Positions 8,366 to 18,164 of a DNA stretch of 64,000 nucleotides are shown piece after piece. The notes under the pieces were generated by a model. The model searched no databases and was not told where the DNA came from. It saw only the letters and a program-made list of their open reading frames with translations. The position numbers and the translations under genes are program-made. Source of the DNA: Acinetobacter kyonggiensis (GTDB lineage Bacteria; Pseudomonadota; Gammaproteobacteria; Pseudomonadales; Moraxellaceae). The stretch covers positions 1 to 64,000 of the forward strand of contig NZ_FNPK01000004.1 in the NCBI RefSeq assembly GCF_900107285.1, read 5' to 3'. Every line of letters starts with the position of its first letter. The stretch's first letter is position 1.

Positions 8366-9213
8366 GCTTGTTCTCCTTGATATAAAGTACGAACTTGAAG
8401 TGGTGTAGCTTGCTCTGTCGTATCAACGCCCTGTAAATGATTCAAATAAAAATCATAGTTTGAGCTGCGATGTAATGTCGGTACACCTTGGTTTAAATAC
8501 TGTAAAACTTGCTGTTTAATCTGCTGACGGTCATCTTCAACATAGGCATCAACCAAGCCACTTGCAGCACGTTGTTGTCCGCCCGTAACACTCCAGATAA
8601 ATGGCCGATCCTTCGAATCATATTCTTGCACGCCCGCTTCTTGCTCAATGACTTGTGGGCCATTTAGTCCTAAACGTCCTTCTTGGGTCATAATCAAATA
8701 ACTGCATAATGCTGCTGCAATCGACATGCCACCAAAACAGCCAACACTCCCCGCAATGACCGCGACCACAGGTTGATATTGTCTAAGTGCCACGATTGCT
8801 GCTTGTATTTCTGCAATAGCGGCAAGTCCCAAATTCGCTTCTTGTAAACGTACACCACCCGTTTCAAGTAACAAAATTGCTGCGGTTGGAATGCCCTTAC
8901 GGTTATCTTCTGCGGCCAATTCTAATGCACCTGCAATTTTTGCACCGCCCACTTCGCCTAGGCTTCCACCCTGAAAAATACCTTCAATCGAGATAATGAC
9001 AACAGGTTTTTGCTGAAGTGTGCCTTTTGCAACCACAACACCATCATCTGCTTGTGGCACGATATTCTGCTTTGGCAACCAAGGTGACATCATTCGTGTA
9101 AAAGGATCTAATAATTCACGAAAACTTTGTTCATCTAATAATGCTTTGGCACGTTCTCTTGCACTTAGTTCAATAAAGCTTTGTTTTGCCAGTAAAGTTT
9201 GAAAATTAGCCAC
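8362..9213 (-). CDS. mdcD: Malonate decarboxylase beta subunit MdcD
   Basis: This 283-residue subunit belongs to the acetyl-CoA carboxylase beta/biotin-independent decarboxylase family. Conserved stretches are the SFRELLDPFTRM segment near residue 32, LLLETGGVRLQEANLGLAA near 115, and GSVGCFGGMSIAAAL near 155, the last being the oxyanion-forming turn. With MdcE it catalyses decarboxylation of malonyl-S-ACP. It overlaps mdcC by eight bases and mdcE by four, consistent with co-translation of a fixed-stoichiometry complex. Confidence 0.92.
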   Translation of the reverse strand: MANFQTLLAKQSFIELSARERAKALLDEQSFRELLDPFTRMMSPWLPKQNIVPQADDGVVVAKGTLQQKPVVIISIEGIFQGGSLGEVGGAKIAGALELAAEDNRKGIPTAAILLLETGGVRLQEANLGLAAIAEIQAAIVALRQYQPVVAVIAGSVGCFGGMSIAAALCSYLIMTQEGRLGLNGPQVIEQEAGVQEYDSKDRPFIWSVTGGQQRAASGLVDAYVEDDRQQIKQQVLQYLNQGVPTLHRSSNYDFYLNHLQGVDTTEQATPLQVRTLYQGEQA

Positions 9214-9505
9214 CGTTCACCTCCTCAAATGCTTGTTCTAAACGTAGGCGAACAACTCCCGGTGTTGCACCAAAGTCATGTATATCAATATGTACAGCGG
9301 GTGGTGCTTGATCACTGAACATTCGTTCAAACAAATTTTCCCAACGCTTTGAACTACCATCAACCGATGTGACAACATGGATTGACATCTTTTCTGTTTG
9401 ACTCGGTTGCATTAAAATTTCTAAATCACCCGAGCCTACACAACCAACCAATGCTTTTTTAGTTGGACTACTTCCAGCTGCAAATTCAAACTTGAGTATT
9501 TCCAT
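9206..9505 (-). CDS. mdcC: Malonate decarboxylase acyl carrier protein MdcC
   Basis: This 99-residue acyl carrier protein (delta subunit) holds the covalently bound phosphoribosyl-dephospho-CoA arm. The serine in CVGSGDLEIL (Ser25) matches the modified serine known for MdcC. It is unrelated in sequence to fatty-acid ACP and lacks the DSL phosphopantetheine motif. It lies 11 bases after mdcB and overlaps mdcD. Its modification needs the products of mdcB and mdcG, both in this operon. Confidence 0.93.
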   Translation of the reverse strand: MEILKFEFAAGSSPTKKALVGCVGSGDLEILMQPSQTEKMSIHVVTSVDGSSKRWENLFERMFSDQAPPAVHIDIHDFGATPGVVRLRLEQAFEEVNGG

Positions 9506-9516
9506 TACTGCATTTC

Positions 9517-10392
9517 CTATTTATTGTTAAAATAAAATTGCTCAACACGATCAATAAATAATGTGGCTGCAAGTAAATCTGCAACCCCACCTGGTGAGGC
9601 TCTTAAGCGCAAAAGATCCTGTTCTAAAAAATTAAATGCATGTTGTCCAGCAAAGGTTGAATAACCACCTAAATCCAGCACCTCTTGAGCACCCTGCTGC
9701 ATTCGCGCTAATCCAGCTTCTCCTGCACGATATAAAACACAGGTATCATCAAGGGTGGTCATCATGGCAAGCAAAGCATCTACCCGTGCAGTTATTTCAT
9801 TACCCTGTGTTTGACGGCTTTTATCCAGTTCAGGTAATCCAAACTTCACAATTGTAGGAAACCCTTGCTGCGCTTGTGCTTTCGCACCACTGATGCCCAA
9901 TGCTTTTTGTACTTGTTGACCGTGACTGAGTGCCTGTCGAGGAATACAACGATCCTCAAATTGTGCAATTTTTCCTGCTAATTGACACAGTTCAACAGCT
10001 TGTACTGGTTTTGCAGTCAAACTGGCCAATGCCGCTGCTGTGACCATCAATCCTAATGCCCAAATTGCGCCACGATGGGTATTCACCCCACCCGTGGTGT
10101 GTAACATGGTGGCTTCACCGACACGACCAATTTCACCAATCGCTTCACGTAATGCTTGTGAACACGTTCTATGTTGAAAGGCAGCCTGTGCCATTGCCAC
10201 AAACATCGGCTGTAAGCTGTGGGCTGAACGCTCCATCAAATCTAGTGTTAAATCATCATGGGCACCGCTTCCACGCTGATCCACCAATGCAGGTTTTGGG
10301 GTTAAATTCACTTCTGCAACTAAAGCATGGACTGCAAAATCTGCGAGTAAAATACAATGTTGGCTAATGTAAGGTTGAACACGTGCATTCAT
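9517..10392 (-). CDS. mdcB: Triphosphoribosyl-dephospho-CoA synthase MdcB
   Basis: This 291-residue CitG/MdcB-family enzyme joins ATP and 3'-dephospho-CoA to make the prosthetic-group precursor for MdcC. Family features are LTPKPALVDQRGSGAHDDL near residues 30-50, TGGVNTHRGAIWALGLM near 100-117 and the C-terminal SPGGVADLLAATLF. The start codon overlaps the mdcA stop by one base (TAATG), so translation is coupled to mdcA. The position directly after mdcA is the Pseudomonas-like order. Confidence 0.92.
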   Translation of the reverse strand: MNARVQPYISQHCILLADFAVHALVAEVNLTPKPALVDQRGSGAHDDLTLDLMERSAHSLQPMFVAMAQAAFQHRTCSQALREAIGEIGRVGEATMLHTTGGVNTHRGAIWALGLMVTAAALASLTAKPVQAVELCQLAGKIAQFEDRCIPRQALSHGQQVQKALGISGAKAQAQQGFPTIVKFGLPELDKSRQTQGNEITARVDALLAMMTTLDDTCVLYRAGEAGLARMQQGAQEVLDLGGYSTFAGQHAFNFLEQDLLRLRASPGGVADLLAATLFIDRVEQFYFNNK

Positions 10393-12071
10393 TACCAGCT
10401 CCTGAATTTTGCTGGAGGCTGATACAGCCCATCAGACCATGTCACAAGATCCGCAATATTTTTTGCAGCCAGTAATTCACGCGTGGCATCTGTACGGCGA
10501 ATGCCTAAATCTTCTGGAAACACCACCAATCCTTCACGTCTTAAACGCTCTGTTGTCTTAGGATTATGGTTTAAGCCAATTTCAGTCACTCCTGCAACAG
10601 CAGCAATCATCTCCTGACGTTCTTCTAAACTTCGGGCTTTATACAAGTAAGCAATGCCTTCTTCAGTCAAAAGATGGGTTACATCGTCGCCATAAATCAT
10701 GATAGGTGCTAAAGGCATATTGGCTTTTTTGGCTACATCTACTGCATCTAAGGTATGTACAAAAGTGGGTTTGCCACCTTCCTGAAAGGTTTCCACCATT
10801 TGCACAACCAGTTTTTTGCCACGTGCAAGATAGGTCTCGGTTTCTGTTGCACCTGATGGACGCATATCCAACCATGCAGGCGTAGCGTGACGACGCCCTC
10901 GTGGGTCATGCCCCATATTTGGCGCGCCACCAAAACCAGCCAAACGACCTTTGGTTACTGTTGAAGAATGCCCGCTGCCATCGACTTGCAAGGTTGCGCC
11001 AATAAATAAGTCCACCGCATACTGACCCGCAAGCTGACACATCATTCGATTAGATCGCAGTGAACCATCACGACCTGTAAAAAATACATCAGGTCGTGCC
11101 GCAACATATTTTTCCATTCCTAGCTCTGTACCAAAACAATGCACACTTTGAACCCAGCCTGTTTCAATGGCAGGAATTAAAGTCGGATGTGGATTTAGCG
11201 TCCAATTTGTACAAATTTTTCCTTTTAAACCTAAAGACTCACCATAGGTTGGTAAAATCAGTTCAATGGCAGCAGTGTTGAAACCAATGCCATGATTCAG
11301 CGACTGTACATTATGCCGTTCATAAATTCCGCGAATTGCCATCATTGCCATTAGGATATGCACAGGCTTGATATGTTTAGGATCACGGGTAAATAAAGGC
11401 TCAATATAGAAAGGTTTGTCAGCCACAACTACAAAATCGACCCAAGAAGCAGGAATATCAACCCGTGGCAAATCTTTAACGTCATCCACCAATTCATTCA
11501 CTTGCACAATCACAATGCCATCGCTAAAGGCTGCGGGTTCAATCAATGCTGGCGTGTCTTCTGTACTTGCGCCAGTATAAATATTGCCTTCGCGATCCGC
11601 CATGAAACCTGCTGAAAGCACGACATTCGGAATTAAATCAACCAATAAGCGTGAATAAAGTTCGATATAAGTATGAATCGCACCAATTTCGAGTAAACCA
11701 TCTTCAATCAACTGACTAATGCGTAGACTTTGTGTGCCAGCAAATGAAAAATCGAGTTTACGAGCGATGCCTTTTTCAAATAAATCGAGATGTTCAGGAC
11801 GTCCGACACTCGGCATAATCATATGTAGATCATGCAAAACATCGGGATTAGTTTGTGCCAAAGAGCGAGAAAGGAAATCGGCTTGTTTCTGGTTGTTGCC
11901 TTCTAAAACAACTCGATCACCCGCAGTAATTAATGTTTCTAAAACCTTAACAATATCTTGGGTTGGAATAACCACGCCATCAGCATACTTACTGACCATT
12001 TCTATTTTGAGCTGTTTCGCCTGTCGACGTGTATTCCATTTACGTTCTTTGTTCTGAACCGAACCATCCAT
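10392..12071 (-). CDS. mdcA: Malonate decarboxylase alpha subunit MdcA
   Basis: This subunit is an acetyl-S-ACP:malonate ACP transferase: it swaps acetyl for malonyl on MdcC, releasing acetate. The protein is about 559 residues and matches MdcA along its length (WNTRRQAKQ at the start, FAGTQSLRISQLIEDGLLEI and SHSLNHGIGFNTAA-type central segments, VDGSGHSSTVTKGRLAGFGG near 385). The open frame extends upstream to a TTG, but the ATG at 12071 has AGGA eight bases upstream and fits family length, so I chose it. It is the first gene of the nine-gene operon mdcABCDEGHLM; the promoter should lie within the gap upstream. Confidence 0.93.
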   Translation of the reverse strand: MDGSVQNKERKWNTRRQAKQLKIEMVSKYADGVVIPTQDIVKVLETLITAGDRVVLEGNNQKQADFLSRSLAQTNPDVLHDLHMIMPSVGRPEHLDLFEKGIARKLDFSFAGTQSLRISQLIEDGLLEIGAIHTYIELYSRLLVDLIPNVVLSAGFMADREGNIYTGASTEDTPALIEPAAFSDGIVIVQVNELVDDVKDLPRVDIPASWVDFVVVADKPFYIEPLFTRDPKHIKPVHILMAMMAIRGIYERHNVQSLNHGIGFNTAAIELILPTYGESLGLKGKICTNWTLNPHPTLIPAIETGWVQSVHCFGTELGMEKYVAARPDVFFTGRDGSLRSNRMMCQLAGQYAVDLFIGATLQVDGSGHSSTVTKGRLAGFGGAPNMGHDPRGRRHATPAWLDMRPSGATETETYLARGKKLVVQMVETFQEGGKPTFVHTLDAVDVAKKANMPLAPIMIYGDDVTHLLTEEGIAYLYKARSLEERQEMIAAVAGVTEIGLNHNPKTTERLRREGLVVFPEDLGIRRTDATRELLAAKNIADLVTWSDGLYQPPAKFRSW

Positions 12072-12475
12072 GTCATTTATCCTAATTCTGTATTTTGGTC
12101 TAAGCCTATAAAAGCGTTTTATTAGATTTTGATCAATCAACCTCCAATCACTTTCATTAACTTAAAGTTAATATTTAAATGAGCTAAAGGTTTTATACGC
12201 AATAAAAGCCACTTATGATGCGAGTCATGCCCGATTAAATTCAGTGGAAGGTTTAATTACTCTTGCAAAAGTTGGTGTACATTTATCCCATTCACAATTT
12301 CAGCAATCAGGTTCATCCTGAAACCAAATCTATTTTTTTTATTTCTCTGACATTTCGTTAACTAATTTTTACTTTCGCGGGTAGATCATAAGAAGGGTGT
12401 TGAATTCAAAGCTTTCTGTATTATTTTTTTAATGTTTAAAGCAGTTAATGATTATTTTAAAAATTATGATGAATT
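12072..12475. other. Intergenic region upstream of mdcA
   Basis: This gap of about 400 bases must hold the mdcA promoter (minus strand). It also contains a short open stretch on the plus strand, 12172-12327, without a start or ribosome-binding site. Its translation (for example NSVEGLITLAKVGVHLSHSQ) reads like protein, so it may be a gene relic, but I cannot assign it. The segment 12328-12475 is AT-rich with no visible feature. Confidence 0.35.
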
Positions 12476-12511
12476 AAAAAAAATCAGCCTTGAATGGGCA
12501 AGGCTGATTTT
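12476..12511 (-). terminator. Rho-independent terminator of gabTD
   Basis: On the minus strand the stem AATCAGCCTT with its complement and an eight-base loop is followed by a T run. It lies 24 bases after the gabD stop. Confidence 0.8.
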
Positions 12512-12534
12512 AACGGGTCACTGTGGGAATTTAT

Positions 12535-13992
12535 TTATGAGGATAAATCCACACACAGATATTTCATTTCGAGGTATTCATCAATACCAAATTTAGAACC
12601 TTCACGCCCTAAACCAGATTGCTTCACCCCGCCAAACGGAGCAACTTCATTTGAAATAGCACCAGTGTTTATGCCGACCATGCCATATTCCAACGCCTCG
12701 CCCACACGCCATTGACGCGCGGTATTCTGCGTGAACACATAAGTTGCCAAGCCAAATTCGGTATCATTCGCCATCGCAACCGCTTCTTCTTCAGTGCTGA
12801 AGCGGAATAATGCAGCCAATGGGCCAAATGTTTCTTCTTTAGCAACCTTCATGTCTTGGGTCACTTCAGTCAGCACGGTTGGCTCAAAGAAAGTGCCACC
12901 TAAACTTGAACGCTGACCGCCAATTTTAATCTGCGCACCTTTGCTGGCTGCATCTGCAATATGTGACTGCACTTTGGCAATGGCATCTTCATCAATTAAC
13001 GGGCCTTGGGTCGAACCTTCCTGACGGCCGTCACCTACTTTTAAATTGGCTACGGCAGCAGTCAGCTTTTCAGCCAGCGCATCATAAATGCCATCTTGCA
13101 CATAAATACGATTCGCGCAGACACAAGTTTGACCACTATTACGGAATTTACTGACCATAATGCCTTGGACAGCCTGCTCCAGATTGGCATCATCAAAAAC
13201 CAATACCGGTGCATTTCCACCCAATTCAAGCGACAGTTTTTTGATGGTTGGCGCACACTGCTCCATCAAAATACGGCCAACTTGAGTCGAACCAGTAAAG
13301 CTCAGCTTCTTCACGCTATCACTTTCGCACAGCGTTTTGCCGACTTCAATCGCGTCACCGCTAATGTGCAGCAATACATCTTGCGGTAAGCCCGCTTGCA
13401 GCGCCAATACTTCTAAAGCATAGGCTGTTAATGGCGTTTGCTCAGCAGGTTTCACCAGCATCGAACAACCAGCAGCAATGGCTGGCGCAGCTTTACGGGT
13501 AATCATCGCCGCAGGGAAATTCCACGGTGTAATTGCCGCAGTCACCCCAATGGCTTGCTTAATCACCAACAAACGCTGATTTGCTAGGGTTGGTGTAAGC
13601 ACCTCACCATCAATACGGCGTGCCTGTTCTGCAAACCAGCGGATAAATGATGCCGCATAAGCAATCTCACCGCGCGCTTCCGCCAAGGGCTTGCCCTGTT
13701 CTGCGGTCAGTATTTGCGCCAATTGCTCTTTGTTCTGCAACATTAAGTTGTACCAAGCCCACAAAACATCAGCGCGCTGCAATGCAGTTTGCGCCTTCCA
13801 TGTAGTTTGCGCAGCCTGTGAACGGGCAATCGCCTGTTCTACAGCCTGACGGTCAAGTGATTTGACCCATGCCAGTGTTTCGTTGGTTGCAGCATCATTC
13901 ACTTCAATATAACAGCCGTTTAAAGGCTGCTCAAAGCAAACATCAGGATGCTGTAATAAATCTTTCAAATGATCTGGAAGCATTTCAATCAC
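12535..13992 (-). CDS. gabD: Succinate-semialdehyde dehydrogenase
   Basis: This 485-residue aldehyde dehydrogenase oxidises succinate semialdehyde to succinate with NAD(P)+, the second step of GABA breakdown. Visible motifs are ITPWNFPAAMITRKAAPAIA near residue 150, KLSFTGSTQVGR near 230, the general base in LELGGNAPVLVFDDAN near 255, and the catalytic cysteine in GQTCVCANRIYV near 289. Length matches GabD (about 482). It lies 10 bases after gabT and ends at a clear terminator, so gabT-gabD is a two-gene operon. Confidence 0.93.
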   Translation of the reverse strand: MIEMLPDHLKDLLQHPDVCFEQPLNGCYIEVNDAATNETLAWVKSLDRQAVEQAIARSQAAQTTWKAQTALQRADVLWAWYNLMLQNKEQLAQILTAEQGKPLAEARGEIAYAASFIRWFAEQARRIDGEVLTPTLANQRLLVIKQAIGVTAAITPWNFPAAMITRKAAPAIAAGCSMLVKPAEQTPLTAYALEVLALQAGLPQDVLLHISGDAIEVGKTLCESDSVKKLSFTGSTQVGRILMEQCAPTIKKLSLELGGNAPVLVFDDANLEQAVQGIMVSKFRNSGQTCVCANRIYVQDGIYDALAEKLTAAVANLKVGDGRQEGSTQGPLIDEDAIAKVQSHIADAASKGAQIKIGGQRSSLGGTFFEPTVLTEVTQDMKVAKEETFGPLAALFRFSTEEEAVAMANDTEFGLATYVFTQNTARQWRVGEALEYGMVGINTGAISNEVAPFGGVKQSGLGREGSKFGIDEYLEMKYLCVDLSS

Positions 13993-14002
13993 TCATTCAT
14001 TA

Positions 14003-15262
14003 TTATGCAGTTAAAGTTGCAAATCCTTGTTTTAAAATAGCAAGGCCTTCACGGAATTGCTCTGTTGGAATCGTTAAAGGATAAAGAAAACGAATCACAT
14101 TACCATAACGACCACAGGTTAAAATCAACAAGCCATTTTGCATTGCATAATTTTGCACAGTTTTGGCTTGTTCAGCGGTTTCCAGTTCAACCGCAACCAT
14201 TGAACCCAATGCGCGAATATCGGTCACTACATTGCTGGTGGCTTTAAGTGTATTTAAGACTGAAACCAATTCAGCACCCAATACATTGGCACGATCACAC
14301 AGACCTTCACTTTCAATAACATCAATCACCGCATGCGCTGCAGCAACAGCAATTGGGCTACCTGCATACGTACCACCTAGCCCACCAGGATTTGGTGCAT
14401 CCATCACATCAGCGCGTCCAACCACAGCAGAGATTGGGAAACCACCACCCAAGCTTTTTGCCATCGTAATAAGATCTACTTTAGTTTCATAGTGGTTCAT
14501 GGCAAACAACTTGCCTGTACGGGCAAAGCCTGACTGAACTTCATCAGCAATCATCAAAATACCATGCTGATCACATAATGCGCGTAAACGTGTTAAAAAT
14601 TCTGCGGGTACAACATTAAAGCCACCTTCACCTTGTACAGGCTCAAGCACAATCGCAGCAACATCATGTGCAGCAATATCTTCAGCAAAAACATCTTCAA
14701 CACTCTGGATAGCATCATCCACCGTAATGCCTTTTGATTCTACTGGATAACGTGCATGGAAAACGCCAGCAGGCATCACCCCAAAGTCACGTTTGTAAGG
14801 AGCAGTTTTACCAGTCATTGCCATCGTCATAAATGAACGACCGTGGAAACCATTACCAAAAGTCACAATGCCGTGACGACCCGTATGTGAACGAGCAATT
14901 TTGACTGCATTTTCGACCGCTTCAGCACCAGTAGAAAAGAATGAAGTTTTTGCAGCACCCTCAATCGGTGCACGTTCATTAATACGCTCAGCAAGAGAGA
15001 CATAACTTTCGTAAGGAACAACCTGATAAGCAGTATGGGTAAATTTTGTTAATTGTTCAGTAACAGCAGCAATAATTTTAGGATGGCGATGACCCGTATT
15101 CAGTACTGCAATGCCGCCTGCGAAATCGATAAATTGATTGCCTTCTACATCCCAAATCGTCGAATTTTCTGCTTTCTCCGCATACCATTGACACATGACA
15201 CCAACACCACGAGGCGTTGCTTGCTGTTTACGTGCATTCAGTGCAGAGTGTTTACTGTCCAT
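14003..15262 (-). CDS. gabT: 4-aminobutyrate aminotransferase
   Basis: This class III PLP aminotransferase converts GABA and 2-oxoglutarate to succinate semialdehyde and glutamate. Visible features are FFSTGAEAVENAVKIAR (cofactor phosphate region), IVLEPVQGEGGF, the LMIADEVQSGFARTGK aspartate that holds the PLP nitrogen, and the Schiff-base lysine in TMAKSLGGGFPISAV. The open frame reaches 15289, but the ATG at 15262 has GAGG about seven bases upstream and gives a typical 419-residue GabT. A GabR-type operator at 15369-15405 lies about 110 bases upstream, so induction by GABA through GabR is likely. Confidence 0.93.
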   Translation of the reverse strand: MDSKHSALNARKQQATPRGVGVMCQWYAEKAENSTIWDVEGNQFIDFAGGIAVLNTGHRHPKIIAAVTEQLTKFTHTAYQVVPYESYVSLAERINERAPIEGAAKTSFFSTGAEAVENAVKIARSHTGRHGIVTFGNGFHGRSFMTMAMTGKTAPYKRDFGVMPAGVFHARYPVESKGITVDDAIQSVEDVFAEDIAAHDVAAIVLEPVQGEGGFNVVPAEFLTRLRALCDQHGILMIADEVQSGFARTGKLFAMNHYETKVDLITMAKSLGGGFPISAVVGRADVMDAPNPGGLGGTYAGSPIAVAAAHAVIDVIESEGLCDRANVLGAELVSVLNTLKATSNVVTDIRALGSMVAVELETAEQAKTVQNYAMQNGLLILTCGRYGNVIRFLYPLTIPTEQFREGLAILKQGFATLTA

Positions 15263-15368
15263 TTCGTACCTCATTCTTGATTCATACATTGTAAAATTTT
15301 GGCATCCATATCATGTGATTGATGATATGCAAATGATTCATTGATTTTGCGCTTTTATTGGCATGAAA

Positions 15369-15405
15369 CGAGAGCCACTTTGGATAAGATAGAGAGAGCC
15401 AATTT
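15369..15405 (+). promoter_or_regulatory. Putative GabR operator upstream of gabT
   Basis: Two direct half-sites GAGAGCCA start at 15370 and 15394, exactly 24 bases apart; the first is followed by CTTT and the second by ATTT. The same arrangement occurs in the gabR and gabP upstream regions (18393 and 20088). Paired direct repeats are how MocR/GabR-type dimers bind DNA. The assignment to GabR is inferred from its recurrence at three gab loci. Confidence 0.7.
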
Positions 15406-15468
15406 ATACTTATCTGGCGATTTAAAATTTTTTTAAATATATAAATCAAATAATTAAAATAAAAGCAT

Positions 15469-15500
15469 AAAATGGCACCTTTTTTTAAAGGTGCCATTTT
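15469..15500 (-). terminator. Terminator downstream of the porin gene
   Basis: The inverted repeat AAAATGGCACCTT and its complement, flanked by A and T runs, lies 19 bases beyond the porin stop. It separates the porin from the gabT promoter. Confidence 0.8.
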
Positions 15501-15518
15501 GATGCGTTGCAACAATAA

Positions 15519-16691
15519 TTAAAAATTATAGATAAACAATAAATTCAAGAGTCTACTGTGCCCAGATGCGTCTCCTCCTGCCAAAGAGCCTGCATCACCG
15601 CCAATGAATACATCATTTTTTCCAGTGATATATTCTGCGGCCAGCGAAAACTGCTGAATATCCAGCTGAGCACCCAAAAGACTACGAGTCGATGTGGCAA
15701 AACCTGACTTATCCTTATCAAATACGGCATAGCTCGCATAAGGGGTTAAATCATAATCTTTGTAAAAATCATTGATTTGATAATCAACATTTGCCACATA
15801 ATAATTGGCTTTGTTGGCAACATAATACTTCGATTCAAATGAGCCGACCGTTGCATAATCCGCATTGCTCAAAGACTTAGTATCTGCACGATTCTGTCCA
15901 GCAGTCAAAGTTACATTGGCATTTTGATAGTTCAAACGACCAAAGACATTCCATGCATTGCGATGCCCCGTTTGACCATTGCTGTTTTGCAAATCTGAAT
16001 GCCAGTACGACCCACCTAGGTTAAGTTTAACCGGACTGTCTTGCAGCGGAATTTGCTGACTGATACGTGCAACCCACATGTTTTTTTCTTCAATGTCATC
16101 GGTCGTGGCATCTTCAGGCTTAACATAATTGGCCGCATAGCGCGCTGCGTCGCCATCACCCACAAAACTTCCGCCATCACGAACAAAATAAGCCAAATTT
16201 ACGCTGGTATTGGCACCTAATTGCTGCTGCCAATTGATGCCCAAATTATGCACATCTTCTAGGCCGGCATTGTCCATTGAACTGCCGTACCAGCTACTGC
16301 TCCAGAAACGGCCAATGCCAAAAGGCATATCCTGCAAGCCTACTGTAATGCGGCTGTCATCATTCAGCTTATAGCCCAAATTGGCATTCACCAAAGTTGA
16401 AAAATCACATAAGGTATCATTTTGATAGCAGCGGTATTCCACACCGCCAAAAAATGTCTTGGCATCATATTTCAAGCTAAGCTTTGCCGCATTAAACTTT
16501 AATTTATGATCACTGTCCGAATAATCCTTATCTTGATAATTCGCACGTACCCACCCTGACACCGTCAGTTTTCCTAAATCTGTCTCCGCATCTCCCCAAG
16601 AGAGCGTATCTGCCTGCACGGCAGCCGACATTGCCATTACACTGGTAAGGGTACAAAACGAAAATGGTTTCACTAGAAAACGTTGCAACAT
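15519..16691 (-). CDS. Outer-membrane porin-like protein in the glutamate/GABA cluster
   Basis: The 390-residue protein has a signal peptide (MLQRFLVKPFSFCTLTSVMA, cleavage after SAAVQA) followed by DTLSWGD and alternating polar/hydrophobic strands with many aromatic residues. It ends in LLNLLFIYNF, a terminal aromatic typical of outer-membrane barrels. Loops contain repeated YYVANVDYQI-like segments. The open frame extends upstream to 16784, but the signal peptide and a GGGA site place the start at 16691. It lies 144 bases after gdhA and just before gabT, so it may carry glutamate, GABA or a related compound; the substrate is a guess. It is not a clear OprD or OmpA homologue. Confidence 0.75.
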   Translation of the reverse strand: MLQRFLVKPFSFCTLTSVMAMSAAVQADTLSWGDAETDLGKLTVSGWVRANYQDKDYSDSDHKLKFNAAKLSLKYDAKTFFGGVEYRCYQNDTLCDFSTLVNANLGYKLNDDSRITVGLQDMPFGIGRFWSSSWYGSSMDNAGLEDVHNLGINWQQQLGANTSVNLAYFVRDGGSFVGDGDAARYAANYVKPEDATTDDIEEKNMWVARISQQIPLQDSPVKLNLGGSYWHSDLQNSNGQTGHRNAWNVFGRLNYQNANVTLTAGQNRADTKSLSNADYATVGSFESKYYVANKANYYVANVDYQINDFYKDYDLTPYASYAVFDKDKSGFATSTRSLLGAQLDIQQFSLAAEYITGKNDVFIGGDAGSLAGGDASGHSRLLNLLFIYNF

Positions 16692-16835
16692 AATAAAAAT
16701 CCCAAAAAGAAAGAATAAATTCCAAAAACCCATCTCTGGCAAAAGCAAAATTTTTGATAAAATTTGATAAGTGAAGGTATTCAAACTTCAAATTCATGGT
16801 TGATCCGATTCTGCATCCTGCAAGAAATCTGATCA

Positions 16836-18119
16836 TTAACCCGGATAAATGCCGCGCTCTTTGCGCGCCATTAAAATGCGTTCACATGCCAAAATGTAGG
16901 CTGCGGTACGTAAAGAACATTCTGCTTGCGTAGCTTTAATCCAAACGTCAGCTACAGCATTTTTCATAATCACATCCATGCGCTGGTTGATTTCTTCTTC
17001 TGTCCAAAAATAACTGGCAAGGTCTTGTACCCATTCAAAATAGCTGACCGTTACACCACCAGCATTGCAAATCACATCGGGTACTACCGTGATTTGGCGC
17101 TTACTCAAAATTTCATCCGCTTCAGTTAAAGTCGGGCCATTGGCACCTTCCAAAATTATTTTGGCTTGAATTGTTTGGGCAACATGGACATCAATCACAC
17201 CTTCAAGCGCCGCAGGAATAAAAACTTCCGCAGGAATTTGCCAAAACTTTGCAGCCAGAATTTCATCTTTTGCCGAAAATCCCTGAATCTTCTGATGGTG
17301 TTTTGAATATTCGATTAACTTTGCAATATCAATCCCTTGCTCTTGATACAAAGTCGCGGAATGATCCTGCACACAAATGACCTTGCTGCCATTTTCATGA
17401 AACAATAAAGCTGCTTCGCTGCCGACATTGCCAAAGCCCTGTACACATACTCGGGCATCGTTCAAATCCAGATCAATCTGCTGAGCCACTTCACGCCCAG
17501 TAATATATACCCCACGCCCTGTCGCTTTAATCCGCCCTAAAGAGCCACCAAGATGGACGGGTTTACCTGTCACCACGCCTGTAACGGTAGAACCCGAATT
17601 CATAGAAAAAGTGTCCATCATCCATGCCATAATCTGTGGATTGGTGCCAACATCAGGTGCTGGAATATCTTTTTGTGGCCCAATAATAAAATTGATTTCT
17701 GCGGTATAGCGCCGCGTCAATCGTTCTAACTCACGCTTAGATAATTGGGTTGGATCGACCCGCACACCGCCCTTAGCACCGCCAAAAGGTAAATTTAGTG
17801 CCGCACACTTAATGGTCATCCATGCGGACAGTGCCATGACTTCATCTAAATTGACATCAGGATGGAATCGCACTCCGCCCTTTCCTGGCCCACGGGTCAA
17901 ATTATGCTGAACACGATAACCTTCAAAATGCTGCACCGTGCCATCATCCATAATCACGGGAATATCGACAATTAAGCTCCGCTTCGGGCGTCGAAGCATA
18001 TCCAGCCTTTCGCTCAGCTCGCCCAGATGGGGAGCCACTTTATCTAACTGCTTAAGATAATTATTCCAAGCAGTTGTACCCTGCTCCGTATACGTCAGAC
18101 CTTTCACCATCGTGTTCAT
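16836..18119 (-). CDS. Glutamate dehydrogenase (Glu/Leu/Phe/Val dehydrogenase family)
   Basis: This 427-residue cytosolic enzyme oxidatively deaminates glutamate to 2-oxoglutarate and ammonia. The substrate lysines are seen in [13 protein letters not shown] and [14 protein letters not shown] near residues 90-120, the catalytic aspartate in IPAPDVGTN near 155, and the NAD(P) Rossmann motif in [14 protein letters not shown] near 225. Its length and sequence resemble the shorter RocG/GudB-like type rather than the E. coli 447-residue GdhA, suggesting a catabolic role. It starts at ATG with AGGA seven bases upstream. Its place between gabR and gabTD fits removal of glutamate formed by GabT. Confidence 0.9.
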   Translation of the reverse strand: MNTMVKGLTYTEQGTTAWNNYLKQLDKVAPHLGELSERLDMLRRPKRSLIVDIPVIMDDGTVQHFEGYRVQHNLTRGPGKGGVRFHPDVNLDEVMALSAWMTIKCAALNLPFGGAKGGVRVDPTQLSKRELERLTRRYTAEINFIIGPQKDIPAPDVGTNPQIMAWMMDTFSMNSGSTVTGVVTGKPVHLGGSLGRIKATGRGVYITGREVAQQIDLDLNDARVCVQGFGNVGSEAALLFHENGSKVICVQDHSATLYQEQGIDIAKLIEYSKHHQKIQGFSAKDEILAAKFWQIPAEVFIPAALEGVIDVHVAQTIQAKIILEGANGPTLTEADEILSKRQITVVPDVICNAGGVTVSYFEWVQDLASYFWTEEEINQRMDVIMKNAVADVWIKATQAECSLRTAAYILACERILMARKERGIYPG

Positions 18120-18140
18120 TGCATGATCCTATTTTTGTAT

Positions 18141-18164
18141 GCAGACGCATTTCCTTGCGGCTGC
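18141..18164 (-). other. Hairpin in the gdh leader
   Basis: GCAG-A-CGCA pairs with TGCG-G-CTGC across a six-base loop, 22 bases upstream of the glutamate dehydrogenase start. It is part of the 306-base divergent region between this gene and gabR. I see no known riboswitch here; it could affect mRNA stability or translation. Confidence 0.35.
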
